Below are positions 12,294-25,600 of a stretch of 64,000 nucleotides of DNA, one piece after another. Location of the stretch: the NCBI GenBank assembly GCA_021613535.1, contig CP075496.1, positions 4,836,001 through 4,900,000 on the forward strand, given 5' to 3'. The notes under the pieces were generated by a model. It saw nothing but the letters and a program-made list of their open reading frames with translations. It had not been told where the DNA came from and made no database searches. This stretch comes from Adineta vaga. Lineage: Eukaryota; Rotifera. Each line of letters starts with the position of its first letter. Within the stretch, counting starts at the first letter, position 1. Both the position numbers and the translations under genes were made by a program.

Positions 12294-12574
12294 TGGTAAT
12301 GTATGTGAATGTTCTTGTATTCAATTGACAAGTAAAGACTAGAAATATTCTTCGTAATCAAAGAAGATATGATCAAATTGAAAATATGAAAGTGCAGGAC
12401 GACTCTGGGCTGATAGTCAGCTGTCACCGCCTGTGAACATCGTTTATGGTATGGTATATGATTTGTGTTTAGTTTAGATCTAAAAATGAATGTAGAGAAT
12501 AGGAAATAATCAAAAAGAAAAAAGAGAAGTAGAGAGATGACTCAGAATCGGATTGATTGGACGAAGAAGATGAA

Positions 12575-12602
12575 GACGACGACGACGACGACGACGACGA
12601 CA
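12575..12602. repeat. (GAC)9 trinucleotide repeat
   Basis: A GAC run with imperfect GAA/GAC flanks. On the minus strand it reads ATG followed by TCG codons (poly-Ser), but no splice donor follows, so I do not call it coding. Confidence 0.85.
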
Positions 12603-13020
12603 TTTTGACACCGGTCCACAGCAAGAGCAGTAATAAACGGGAAGAAGATGTCAAAGAAGAGAAGAATAAACATAACGAGAGGGGGCGCAACTCGGCATAA
12701 CATAGAATGAAATTTCTTTCGACATGATTTTTAATCAAAATAAATCGATCAATGACGTGTGAGGCGACATCAACGAATATTTGATCAACAGATAAAAATC
12801 ATATATTATATATATATATATACTATATAAACTCAGGTAAAGAGATTGAAGTCAAAAAATCCGAACACAAATCATTACTTTAATATTTACGAATATATCG
12901 AAGTATATAAATAACCTCAATTGAGGATAGAGAAATTTATATGTGCATGTGTGCACTCACAAAATCAATTTGACAACTTTACTACGCGCAACTCATACCA
13001 TTATTTCTTCATTTTCTTTC

Positions 13021-13060
13021 TTCTTCTCTCTTTCTCTTTCTCTTTCTCTTTCTCTTCTCT
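13021..13060. repeat. TTTCTC/CT pyrimidine repeat
   Basis: Imperfect hexanucleotide TTTCTC repeat in a longer pyrimidine tract. Confidence 0.8.
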
Positions 13061-14097
13061 TTTATTCTATTTATACATTCATTCATAGTAATATAGTAGT
13101 TGCCATCATCGCCGATGTGGCGTGCCTTTGTATGTCTGAAAACAACGCGAACGCATGCACACTCCTCACTACTGTAACAACTGAGACTGACGAAAGAGAG
13201 AACAAACCAATTTCTAATAACAAAAAACGCCAAGTACATGATAGAGAAAAAACGAGCAAAAGAAAACGAGAGTTATACGAAATACAAAAGAAAATCGAAC
13301 AAATAATAGATTTAAACGTAAAGATCATTGACAAAGCGTCAAAGTTATATCTATTGTATCAAGTATATTTATAACTACGTTTGACAAGATAAATGTCTTC
13401 GTCTATATACATGTATACACTAATTCTAATAATAACTATATGAGTGTTGAGAAACACGTCAAAAATGCCATTATTATGTTACTCTCACTGCTACTATAGA
13501 ATTCGCTTTTTCTCTCTCTTACACACTTTTCTTTTTTTTGTATCTGTGCGTGTTCCTTCATTCTTTTTCTTGTTCTCTCTCCTTTTCTTTTTCATTTAAT
13601 CTATTTTTCACATATTTCCTGTGTGTCTAGAAGATGATAAATGAGGAGAAGAAGAGACACACATACACACACATACAAATCACTGAACGTTATTATCATA
13701 GCAAAAAAACTAACAAAGAAAGAACAGAAGAGAAACAAATCAGATGCACAAACACGTACATACTCATCAGCTCAGTCTTCTAGTTCGGAAATGGTTACAA
13801 TCAGTAGAGATGTTTATATAAATTGGCAATAGGCCAACATAGAGAAAGGAAGAAATAATAAATTATCAAACGATCTTTTTTGCTCGTTCTATAAAACTTC
13901 TTTTTTTAAATATGAAACATGGTATGTACGTCATAGATATATATATATATATAGTATAACTTGATGTTTGACAGATTGCATACTGTACGCAAAAAGAAAA
14001 AAAAGATATAATAAATAAAAGAGTTGGGAGAAACAAACGTATATTGCATACGTACTTGGTCTCCTGCCAATAAATCCATATACACAGAGGGTGGCGT

Positions 14098-14118
14098 ATA
14101 TATATATATATATATATA
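14098..14118. repeat. (TA)n microsatellite
   Basis: Uninterrupted TA run; similar shorter ones occur near 13937-13952, 14856-14868 and 14981-14997. Confidence 0.8.
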
Positions 14119-14441
14119 CATATACATCTATCTCTATATATATGTACTGTGCATGACTGGGTGTGATGTACTAAGAGAAAGAAAAGCAGCTCATGCTGTC
14201 AAAAAAACGAAAGATAACTTGAATATGTATATATATTTGCTCGATTCATCTTAATATATGTCTTTATCTTCATTTAAACTCATTCGTTAGGGTTCAACTT
14301 ATTGGTATATCAGATATACATAGACAACGACTCACATTTTAATCGATAAAGTAAAAGAGGTTGGTCCAGATCAACCCTCTTCTAACCGATGAGAGAAGGC
14401 GATGAACGAGTCGTAATGGGAAATTGAATGAACAATCGAGT

Positions 14442-14485
14442 AGAGAGAGACAGAGACAGAGACAGAGAAAGGGAGAGAGAGAGAG
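14442..14485. repeat. GA/GACA purine microsatellite
   Basis: A compound GAGA and GACAGA repeat on the plus strand. Confidence 0.8.
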
Positions 14486-15270
14486 TTAACGATCGACCGG
14501 CAATCACCAGCAGAGTACTAATGTCCTTGCTTAATGGTAATAGTATTGTCGTATTAGTTACTTTCGAAACTTATCATTGAATTGGTTCGATGCAAACGAG
14601 GCAGCATATTAGGTGGAGTGAAAAAGAACAGCACGAGAGAATGAGAAGAAGAAAAAGAAGAAGAAGAAGACGACGACGAAAAAAAGAAAGAAAGCCATGC
14701 TCGTGTTACCTATCCGCTCTTGACATACTCCTAACACTTCGCAATGCAAAGTAATAGACGCCGAAGCGAACGACAAAAACAAGCTGTGGCAAGCAACAGC
14801 AGCAGCAACAGCGGCGGCATGAATGACAATGTTGGTGGTAAATACGGCAAACGCATATATATATATATAAAAGTAAATTTACATAAGGCATACACATACA
14901 CACACACACCAAATGTCGCATAAATTGAAAAAGTAATATGTAAAGAAAGAAAAGAAATGGACCACAAACGATAACTAATAATATATATATATATATAACA
15001 AACCGTCAAGAGTTCAAGTACTATATCTCAAGATCTATTTGATACTGATGATGATGACGACAACGACGACGACCATAGAATTGACTTTTTAAAAGTACTA
15101 GTAGGAACGTGACGATGATGTAATCATTATTACTATGTTGTACATCATTAATATCGTAAATATGAATGTCTGGATGGAAAGAATATGGAATGCATACGAA
15201 CATATATACATACAGTCATCAAAATGGATGACCCCACTTTTCTCATTTTCTATACCTCCTCTCGTCTTTC

Positions 15271-15294
15271 TTTTTCTTCTTCTTCTTCTTCTTC
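15271..15294. repeat. (CTT)n microsatellite
   Basis: Near-perfect CTT/TTC run. A GAAGAA-type counterpart lies about 600 bp upstream (14643-14690). Confidence 0.8.
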
Positions 15295-17456
15295 GTCTTT
15301 TTTCTTGTGCTCTACTCTGACTAAAGGGATTTGATTGACAAACACACACGCATTCAAGAGAAAAAATGGGAAGAGATTGCTATGACTATATTTGGCGCGA
15401 GAAATGCATGTGTCCCTTGTGTGACAACTATCGATCTTATCTTGTGCTTTATCTCATCCATTCAAGGTGGATCTTCTACAATATATGTCAAGAGGGACAG
15501 AGAGAAAGAAAAAGGGGGAGAGAGAGAACGACGATTAAGAATTGTTGTATTAGCTTGAAAGATGCGACTAATTGATGTCATGAAAAAATGGAAGTACAAA
15601 CGAATAAAAGAAAATGAATGTTGAAATTTCGATGAGTTTTCATTTGACTTCTGTTACTACTTATATATGTGTTTTTGCACGTATTCAAAACACATTTTCA
15701 CCGGAAGACAAATGAGTTGGTAAGCGAAAGCCGAATGATGTAATAAGCAATTTATTTTTTTTTCCGAACTACTACAATCATAGATGACAGGAAAAGATAT
15801 ACATATGAATGTATGTTGCATGATAGTTAAACTCACTTGATATATTACTTTGTCTCGGAGATGAAAAAGAAAAGTCCGATCAAAATAACCTTCTGAAATA
15901 TATATCTCACTTAATGATAATAATTGATGTTTTCATTTTCTAGAAACTATCATTTGTTCTTTTTCTTTCATGTTTTAATACTAAAGATTCTTCTTTGTAT
16001 TTATCATTTACATATTTCATCAATGGTAAACATATGTGATGAACGAGAGATAATTAGTCTGATTGTAAAAAGAAGATATCAGTGACATTCTTAGCAAGTT
16101 AGTGATAGAGATCTTAAGAGATTTCCTTGCATTTCAATAATCGCAAACAGAAAAGATAATCATTGTTCTATAATAAACAACAAGTCTATATAATCAATGT
16201 AGTTTATCAATATATACATATACATATATATTTATGCAAGAGAAAAGATAATAATAATATGAAATGAGCAGAGATCATTTTTTCTTGAAGAAAATCTATA
16301 AACTATTCATCAAGTGTTTATCATTTCCTTTGTATTACTCAAGATGACAATTACTTACAAAAGTAAAACATGCAAACATGAAATCAACTTAATTTGTCCG
16401 AGTTTTTCTCCGTAGAATAATCTAAAATGAAAGAGAAAGATAGAACAAAATGTATTCCAGATTGACTTAATATCGACGACGATGATGATAATAGTGATGA
16501 CAGAATCCATACTGGCCTTGTTACAGTTATCTTGTCTTGAAAAGCGAAGAAAAGCCTGATTAGCAAGTAATCACACGTCGTCATCATTTGTTTACAAGAT
16601 AAAAAAAGACGCACGTAGGCATAAATGTACATATATTAAAAGATCTGCAACTGATCATCCTTTTTTTTTGACTTACCCGTCAGATAAAAAGAAATATAAA
16701 ATTAGACGCTCTTTAACCTTTCCTAGAATGGCAAAGAAAATGTAACAGAGATTTATACAATGACAAACTTTCTTATATACTAAGATTTCCTTCAAGCAAT
16801 TGTACAATGTGCATGTCATGAGCAAAGAGGCCAAACAAGCAAACATATGCAGGCACTTGATCTCTTATCTTGATGCATCTATATTGGCATCAATGAGTTT
16901 CACTATCTAGACGACAGTTGAAATAGAAAGATAGAGAAACTCGATGTTGTTTACAGATCGATGCACTAATTGGCATGCAAACTTATCGAACACTCATACG
17001 AGAGAGATAGTTAAATAGATGGATAGCCGATCGGATGTGATGCGACGAAGGCAGTGTTGCACAAACATACAGTTTTTTCTCTTATCGCCTAAAGGCGGGC
17101 ATGCATCAACATGGGAGGAACTTTTTTTTTTGACAGAATTAGATTGTCATCATACAGTGACTTATATAAATATATACATAGACAGACAGACAGATCAGGA
17201 ATGAAAGAAGAAAATCATATTTGATGAATTGAAGAAAAGACATACACTTAATGAATATAAACTTTTCGATGATCGTTAAATGTCAATGTTCGAATACTTG
17301 CCAGAGGATTGAATGAAGGTCAAGAAAGGAGAGAAAAGAGAAAAGAAAATAAGAAATATGTGACTGTAGTTTTATCAACTGTGAATTCTGTTATTCTTAG
17401 AAATTCGTTATACAGATGTAGAAGAAGAAAAATAGAAGATAATTATCTACCTCATC

Positions 17457-17657
17457 TCAAACTAGTCTTATCAATGACCTGAACAAAAACTTATTAATAC
17501 AATATTCTTTATTGACGAGATAATTAATTAATGCGTTCATCAATCTTATAGAATGAGCGAAGATTTCTTTAGTATCTGATTGACATTTAAATTGACTTAT
17601 CTGTTCTCCTATACAAATTACGTTAAAATATTTCCGTTTCAAGATTGCATCGGCCAT
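17457..17657 (-). CDS. Possible isolated exon or small protein, 66 aa
   Basis: The ORF begins MADAILKRKYFNVICIGEQ directly after a strong acceptor-like tract (TTCTTTTTCAG) and runs to a TGA at 17457. The composition is less low-complexity than the surrounding DNA and includes IRLMNALINYLVNKEYC. I do not recognise it. It could be a 5' exon of the gene at 11384-12293 or a chance ORF. No good downstream donor is seen in frame. Confidence 0.2.
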   Translation of the reverse strand: MADAILKRKYFNVICIGEQISQFKCQSDTKEIFAHSIRLMNALINYLVNKEYCINKFLFRSLIRLV

Positions 17658-18398
17658 CTGAAAAAGAAAACATAGTTGCAAAAACCCCGGAAATAATTAT
17701 CATTTGAAGATAACTAGAATTAGAAGCTCATAAATATTCAATTGAAATCGTACAAAGTACCGACGTAGAGTTTTTTTTCTCTGAATAAGAAAGAAAAGAA
17801 CCTCATTGTCTTCTGTCATTAAAAGAAATCTGTCTTGTGTTAATAAAAATATTGTTTATTGTCGATTTGTTGACCTTCTGATCAACTCATAATTGAGCAT
17901 GACATCGTCTTATTTATTTTTTCATGATATAATAGCTTACATATCAAGGTTACAAACGACATTTTTCCCATCACGATATGTTGAAATATGTATACATATA
18001 TACTGTTTTATTCAATGACAAAGATAAAACTTATGAAACACATTGATTTATGACATTAATTTTGATAAATGTGAAGATAGAAAAGTACTTATACATTATT
18101 ATGATAATAAAAAGAAATTTTATGTCAAATTTCTATTATTTAAAATATAAATAAACATTTCTGTTGAAAGATGGTGAATGGAATGTTCTTAGTAAAATAG
18201 CTTTTTATAACCTATGAAATTTGAATATATTGAGTGAAAGAAAGATGATTTATTTTTATTCTGAATCATTAAAGAAAAGATGAAAGTGACACATTCTTTT
18301 TTTTCTTTTCCTTCTTATTTTTATACAGGAAAAAGAATATATTAGAAATTACGAAATTTCTTTGATAAATAATGAAATTAAGTGAAGATTTATATGAG

Positions 18399-18403
18399 AA
18401 AAA
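18399..18403 (-). terminator. RNA polymerase III terminator of the tRNA gene
   Basis: Five T residues on the tRNA strand begin 3 nt after the discriminator base, the usual distance for a functional Pol III terminator. Confidence 0.75.
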
Positions 18404-18405
18404 CT

Positions 18406-18477
18406 TATCGGTGCCGGGATTTGAACCCGGGCCAGAGCATTTAGAGTGCTCTATCCTAACCACTAGACCACACCGAT
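18406..18477 (-). tRNA. tRNA gene with anticodon CUA (amber suppressor type)
   Basis: A 71-nt cloverleaf plus discriminator folds without mismatch in the acceptor, anticodon and T stems. The acceptor pairs ATCGGTG with CACCGAT (7 bp), the D arm is GTCT-AGTGGTTA-GGAT, the anticodon stem is GAGCA/TGCTC, the variable loop is 4 nt, the T stem is CCGGG/CCCGG, and the discriminator is A. The loop is CTCTAAA: U33, then anticodon CUA at 18444-18442, then A37. CUA pairs with the stop codon UAG. Internal promoters match: box A TGGTCTAGTGG and box B GGTTCAAATCC. There is no intron. The D arm resembles eukaryotic tRNA-Glu while the anticodon loop is one base from a tRNA-Gln(CUG) loop (CTCTGAA), so the charged amino acid is uncertain; a silent pseudogene is also possible. 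Confidence 0.9.
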
Positions 18478-18940
18478 TTGATCAATTGACGAAAGCATAC
18501 TGTTGACAATTCAGTGAATTTCTTTGTCATCATTTTGTCACTTAACAAATTTACATACATTTGTATGTTCTGATATTGCATTTACTTCCATGCAAATAGT
18601 TTGACAAAATCAAGATTCTAGATATCAGCAGATGTATTCGATATAGTTCGAAGAAAACTGTTTGAACATTACTTCAGATTCTCAAAACATAAATTTTGTT
18701 CAAAATAATATAAATTTAATGAAAAAGAAGAAAGAAGTGTATCGTTGATTTATTCTATATATCTTACTCTCGAGTTTCTTACTGACTGAAATCTTTAAGA
18801 GATATTGTGAATAAGTCAAAAGTAGTTTTGAATTAATTTATTTGTTGATAATGTTTTTAGAAAAGCACTTTACAAAATCATTGGGAATAGAAGAAAAAAG
18901 TATCTTTTTAATGGAAATTAGTGAAAAAAGTTCTTTATAT
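18478..18940. other. Intergenic between the tRNA and the giant MAM gene
   Basis: About 460 bp of AT-rich DNA that should hold the 3' UTR of the giant gene. No other feature is visible. Confidence 0.4.
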
Positions 18941-19660
18941 TTATGTATCACTGCTTGCTGCAGTTTCACTGTAAGCAGGATTTGTTATTGGACCCAATGC
19001 TTGTGCTCCCATTAACGGTAAACTTGCTCGATCTCTAGAAAAATAATAAAGAAAATGAACAAATAAGTAATCGTTTTCTAAAGATAAAACTATTCTATAC
19101 GTACCTAGCAGCACGAATACGTGGTAGAACAAAAATATATCCTAGTACAACAAGAGCAATGGCTGCAATAGCACCGAATATTCCTCCCACAATGGCACCC
19201 ACTGAAAGTACATGCATAGATTGAATATATTTTAATAAAAGATTTCGAGTCACTTACCATTACTCTTCTTTTTCGGTGGTTCTTTATTTTCACATTGTGG
19301 ACCGGTAAAACCAGGTTTACATCTTGAAAATATATTAATCAATCAACAAAACAATCTTTTTCAAAAAACAATACACTTACTCGCACATTGGTTTGCCAAC
19401 TTCTGTTGGTGATGGTTTACAAATACCATGATTATAACAAGTGTATTGAGCACATTCTAAACGGAAGATGAATAAAGTCAATTAGCCTATGAAGATTTTG
19501 TACGAGAGAAAACAAATATTTACCACTAGGTGTTGTAGTTGTTGTAACTGTGCTTGTTGTTGATGGACCTGTATATGTAGTCGTTGTTGTTGATCCTGGT
19601 GTAGTGGTTGTTGTTGTTGTTGAAGAGCCTGTGTATGGTGTTGGTGTAGGTTTTGTTGGT
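18941..19660 (-). other. Giant MAM protein: stalk, EGF, transmembrane helix and NPAY tail
   Basis: A Thr-rich, probably O-glycosylated stalk leads to an EGF-like domain ([12 protein letters not shown], then [12 protein letters not shown], across an intron). A basic stretch (KEPPKKKSN) follows. The helix reads [20 protein letters not shown]. The tail after LPRIRAAR is about 30 residues and holds NPAY, an NPxY-type motif that in other receptors binds PTB-domain adaptors and drives endocytosis. Translation ends in TAA. Confidence 0.85.
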
Positions 19661-22600
19661 ATTGTTCCATTATATTTAGAACATTGTGGTGTAAACGTTA
19701 TATCATCGATTGCCATGATTGCATCACGATCAGCACCAGTTTTGACACCAATCATAATCTATTTTAGAATAAAATACAAAATAATTTATAATTATAAAAA
19801 CAGATTTCTTGTTTTTAATGTTACTTCTGTTGCACTGATTAAGACTGCACTTAATGGAACATCAATGCGTTGCCATGAACATCGTGTTGAATTCGTTGGA
19901 CATGATGTATAACTGGAGATGGCGAGAGATTTCATATCACCTCCGATTTCATATCGATAATTAACTAATAATTGTCCATTATACGAACTCTTGAAATAAA
20001 TCCAAAAACGCATTGTACATCCTTGGTCAACTGTTGGTGCTAGATAAGTTGATATAGCTGCGAATGAATCACGTGGAGTTGTTGCATTCAATCGTAATAA
20101 ATAGAAATGTCCCTTTAAAAAAAAAGCATCGAATGGATTTATCAAAAACAAAATATATTAAAAAATTTATGTTTCAACTTACAAGATGACTACGTGTTGT
20201 ATGATCGTAAGGTGGTCGTTGTTGGTATAACAATGCATTAGTACGATATCTTTCCCATATTAATTCACTACCAGATGTTGTTTCCCATGAACATGAATCT
20301 TGTTCAAAATCACATCTAATCAAAAGATAGACGAAATGCGTTTCTCTCAAACATCTATTTCATTTTCTTCTTACCGATGATAATCATAACAGACATAATC
20401 TTCTTCATCACTACCGTCGCAGCAATCTAATTCATAATCACATTTACTTGTTTGGGGCACACAGTGTCGACTTTGACACATAAATTGAGTTGAATCGCCT
20501 GCTGCACATGTTGGTGTAACGACTGGTTCTTCATAACATTGTTCAAAGCGGAAATCATCTAATGCTATATCACCAGTAAATGATGTACCACGTATACCTT
20601 CAACAATAATATTAAATTGTGATGCACATGTTGGTAAATAAGCTATTCCTTGTAACCAATCCTTTCCTTGACTTCCTTTCAATGACCATATTAATGTATC
20701 CATACCACCTGCACGTATATGAATGTTTAGTGTATCGATTGTCGCACCAAACATATGATACCTATGTAAAAGACGAAAGTCAGTTTTCAACAATATATTT
20801 TCGATATTTTCATTTTACCAGAATGTGAACATGCAAGTTTTTGATGATTTACGATACAATGGACTGATAAGACGAGCACTATCACCAGTAAAACCTGTAC
20901 TTGTTTCCAAATAGATATATGTTCCGTTGATACTATGTGTTGTATGATCTGTTTTAAAAAAAGAATATAAAAAAAAACAGTTTTGAATATTTTTTTCAAC
21001 GTTCATTGTCAAAAACAAAACTCTTACCATAACTTGGACCTGTATCAGATGATGCTGTATTACCACTACCAAAATCCCATTGAAGTTTTTGTTTCTTATC
21101 ATTTGTCCATTGACATAATGATTTTTGTTCAAAATTACATGCTAATGGGCATGCTAATTCATCCGTTTGATCTTTACAGTCAATATAGAAATTACAGAAT
21201 GCATCGTTTGGTATACATTGACTTGTAGTGGTTAGACATTGTGAATGTGTTGCATTACAAGGTGGAGTTCCTGTTACAGGAGGAACAGTTGTTGGTAGTG
21301 TTGATTGTGATTGTAATGTGCAACTTGGTGTAAAACTTATATCATCAACACCAATATCACCTATGAATAGATAGATTTGAATATAAAAAAGTTCAAGAGA
21401 AATTTTCGAATAAAAACTACCTTCATAACCTTTACCACGAACACCTTCAATCAGAACTTGAAAAGGTTGTGCAGAATTGAGTACAAGTTTACGACGTAAC
21501 CATTCATCACCTTTCTCACCGGTTTGACTCCAAAGTAGATTTAATTTACCACCAACATTAGAACGTGTATAAATATTCAATGCTCCAATGTCATAGCCAT
21601 ACATATGATACCAGAATCTAAAATGACAATTACCAGATGTTGTTGGAGCAAATACTGGACTAATAACACGTGCAGTATCATTTGGTTTACGAGGTGAACT
21701 TGTTTCCAAATATAGTAAATGACCTTTTGATGTTCCTGAAATTAAAAATAGAAATATAAATTGTTTTTATTGTTTTATTTTTTTTCAATCTTACCTAATG
21801 TATGATCACGATCGGGTCCATAGATTTGCCAAAAATCATCATACCAATTGTTATTATTAATTTGATCACCACGCACACGTTGCCAACGGAAATCAGCATC
21901 AGTGTCATGTGACCATGAACAGAATGGATCAGCATGATTTTCAAAATCACACATCGCTACATAATTATCACAAACACTTTCATCAGTACTATCACCGCAA
22001 TCATCACTGTAATCGCATAACTAGAAGAAAAGCAATCGTATCAAAGAGATATATTCATCTGAAAACAAACACTAGTCTTACATTATCTTGATGAATACAA
22101 TTTCCATTAGAACAGTTGAATGGATCAGGATAACTTTCACAATGAATAGGTCCTTGTGAACCACAATCTTCGAATTTAAAGTCATCGATTGATATATCAG
22201 ATGATATTGTTGATCCACCATGTGTTGAAATAAAGACCAATCGAAAACCAGTACGTCTTCGTCCGATACTAACTCTAACCAATGACCATTGTCGGCCAAT
22301 TGTTGTTCGTGGATCTGTCCAAAGTCTTGTTGAATATTGATTATCATCTTCCAAATATAGTGATAATGTACCATCTTTATCGCGATTACGATATAAACCA
22401 AATATTACATGACACGATGCAAGTGTTGACGCAATACGTTCTGATTCCAATCGACTACCACCAGCAAATGAACCTGCACCACCAGCAATATTCATTACAA
22501 AACCACTTGTTTTATCTAAAAATACACATAGATCACAATGAGCCTATGAATATCGGTTTTGTGTTCAGAAAAATCAACGTACTTGTTGTTAAATCACCAG

Positions 22601-25600
22601 GCATGAGTGAAATTGATGACGCATTTCGTCGTGCCCAAATATAAAATCCCGTACTTTCATCTTTCCAACCACATGTAGATGTTTCAAAATCACATTGACC
22701 ACAATCCATTTCATCTTCACCTTGTGAACAATCTGCTACAAAATTACAACGCTAAAAAAATATTGAAAGCACTTGCATGTTTTTTTGTCTATTAATTCTA
22801 ATAAAAACTTATTACCTTCTCTTTTGCGATACATGTACCATCTTTACATTGGAATGCACATACTGGACGTGTACTTGTTCCGGTTGGTTTCGTTGTTGTT
22901 CCATAGTCTAAGTATTGATCTGTATGAGTGCATTGTGATGAAAATGAGATATCATCCAAGGCAATATAACCACCACCACCTAAACTTCGTACTTCAATAA
23001 GTAATTCGTATTTTGGTCCTGTTGGTATGAAGACTTCTTGTCTTTCCCAATGATCACCTAGTACTTTTGATGTTGACCATAAATATGTTGTTTGTCCTGC
23101 TGTTAGATTTCGAATCATGAAAGTTAATTCACCTGCACTTGTTGCACTGTTCATATAATAATAAAATCTCACTTTGCAACCATTCGTTGGAATAATACGA
23201 GATGATTTCAATCGACCAGAACGTCCTACATCTTGACCAATAGTGTTGACATATACAAATGAACCTGCTAAATTATTTAATGTATGATCTCTTTCAGGTG
23301 CATATTCATCAACTAATTGAAAAGCACGTGCTCGTTCAAATTTAAGTTCTGTATTGTATTCATTTGAGAATTTGCATAGATCTGTTTCAAAATTACAACT
23401 AAAACGAAACAAATAATTAATAAAGGTTTATTCTCTCTTTCTCTATCTATTCGTATATATATATATATATATTTACCCAGGTGCAACAGTAGGTCTTGTA
23501 CAAAGTGTTTTTTCTTCATCACTATTATCACCACAATCATCACTATAATCACATACACGACTCTGATCAATACAACCACCGCGTTTACACTGAAATTGAG
23601 TACTATCACAAGTTGCTGTTTCATTGTTTATTATTGGTAAATTACAACCAATCCATTCTACGTCATCAATTGTAATATCAGCTAGTGTTGTTGCTGTTTT
23701 TCTTGCATCAAAACGAATACGGAATGGACGATATAGACGTCCAACTTTTACAACAGCTTTACGCCAACGATCACCTTGATTACCTTCGATCGACCATAAA
23801 CGACTTTTTTCTAAACCTTCAATAAGTAAAACTTCAAGACGACCAACATTGACGCCTGACATATGATAATAAAATGCGACTTCACATGTTGATGATGATT
23901 GTTGAAGTATTGGTGAAATTAAATGTGCTTGATCATCAATTGTGCCATTATTTGTTGATACAATCATATAGTAACCATTTGCTGAGAATGTCGTATGATC
24001 AATAGGTGGACTTGAACTTGTACCACCTGTATTAAGACCAGCTCGTTGTCGTCGCCATTTATATAAGCCTGCTGATGGATCTGTATATTTACATTGATCA
24101 CGTTCAAATGTACAATCATAACCGCATGCACTTTCATCAGCACCATTTAGACAATCTTTATTAAAATCACATACTTGACTTGTTGGTATACATTGTTGTG
24201 TACCAGTAATTGTATCACATCGAACTGAACAATTACTTGGTAATACTGGACATGCTCCATAGATTAATTCAAAATCATCAAGCATCAAACGACCTACACC
24301 ACTGACACTAATAGCTTCTAATAATAAACGATAAACTTTCGTTGTTTGATTAGTTAATTGATTTAATACAATTTGATTGACTTTCCATTCATTTTTAAAA
24401 TCGTCACTTTCATGTTTAAATAATTGCATACGTACTGTTAAATTAGCAAATGATTGTCGATTGATTGTTAACGTAGCTTGACCATCACCATAACGTCTGT
24501 AATAATATTGAAAACAATATTGTGCTGTATTATCTAAATCAGCTGATATCAAAACAGCACGACTTGATGGTTGTACAGTTGCTGTCATATCAAATGCAAG
24601 ATATGTTCCGTAAATTGTTCCGATAGTATTATCACCTGGATCACCACGCATACGTATCCAATCAATTTGTCGATCAATTTCAGCGTTTTTATATGTACAC
24701 ATGTCTTGTTCAAAATCACAATTGCCAAGTTCTGGACAAGCTCGTTCTTTCATTAAGATATCATCAATAGCAATGTCCTACAGAGAGTGAACACATTTAG
24801 ATGTGTACAAATTATAATTAATAAAAATACTTACTCCTTCATAACTCTTGCCAACAATACCTTCAAAAATAATATTGTACGGTCTAGGTGCAACAATATT
24901 AATTTCTTGTACATGCCATTCATTAAAACGATCTCCTTTTGCAGTAAACAGTTTCGATGGAACTAATGAACCACCAACATCACGTTTATAAACATTCAAT
25001 GTATCGACATCAGCACCTAATTGATGATAATAGAATTGTAAGCAATTATATTCTTTTGATGCTGGAAATGTGGGACTAATTAACCGAGCAATATCACCGG
25101 GTTGACGTGGATAACTTGTTTCAATAAACATATAATAGCCTAAGAATAAAATAGATAGATAATTATAAAGATATTCTGATTTCATTTTTCTTTTCTTCAT
25201 TCTTTACCTTCTGCTGTAAATGTTGTATGATCATATGGTGGACCGGTATACCAACTTTCTGTTTTTCCTTTATTACGGGTCCAATTAAATGTACCTGATG
25301 GATCATAAGTATAACCACAGATATCTTGCGATTCAAAATCACAGAAACGTTGTACTGGACAAGGACCTAGAGAAAGCAAATAATTGTGTTATCTTCTTTT
25401 TTATTCTAGATCAATTAATATATACCTTCTTTCGTTACGATATCATCAATAGCAATATTATCTGAATCAGCTACGACGAAACCAACAATAGCTTCAAGAA
25501 TAAATTGATAATTACCATATGTTTCTCGATAGATAATTGCTTCACGCCAATCGATATCTAAATTTGGACGTAGACTATAAACTAATGTAGCATTTTGTTC

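Larger units (their letters stand above)
12294..18405. other. Gene-poor, simple-repeat-rich region of about 6 kb
   Basis: This is the longest stretch without a convincing gene. It carries many microsatellites (GAC, TTTCTC, GA, TA, CTT, GAA types) and strand-biased purine/pyrimidine tracts. Frequent short ORFs are mostly translations of these repeats. It lies upstream of the minus-strand gene at 11384-12293 and may hold that gene's 5' UTR, large introns and regulatory DNA. The only candidate exon I would keep is at 17457-17657. Confidence 0.5.

Noticed and set aside
12469-12738. Minus-strand ORF with a poly-Ser run
   Set aside because: The run comes from the GAC microsatellite, the flanks have no domain, and no splice donor follows, so it is not credible as an exon of the gene at 11384.
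12943-13374. 143-aa plus-strand ORF
   Set aside because: Its first half is translated pyrimidine repeat (FSFFFSLSLSLSL) and its second half is purine-rich low-complexity DNA; codon use differs from the clear genes and no domain is visible.
14385-14425. Hammerhead-like CGATGAG...GATGAACGAGTC string
   Set aside because: The conserved GAAA core and matching helices are missing on both strands.
18269-18463. 64-aa minus-strand ORF
   Set aside because: It is the chance translation of most of the tRNA gene and its AT-rich 3' flank.
19550-19912. 120-aa plus-strand ORF rich in Val
   Set aside because: It is the antisense of the Thr-rich stalk and MAM 46 of the giant gene, which is supported by domains and splice sites.
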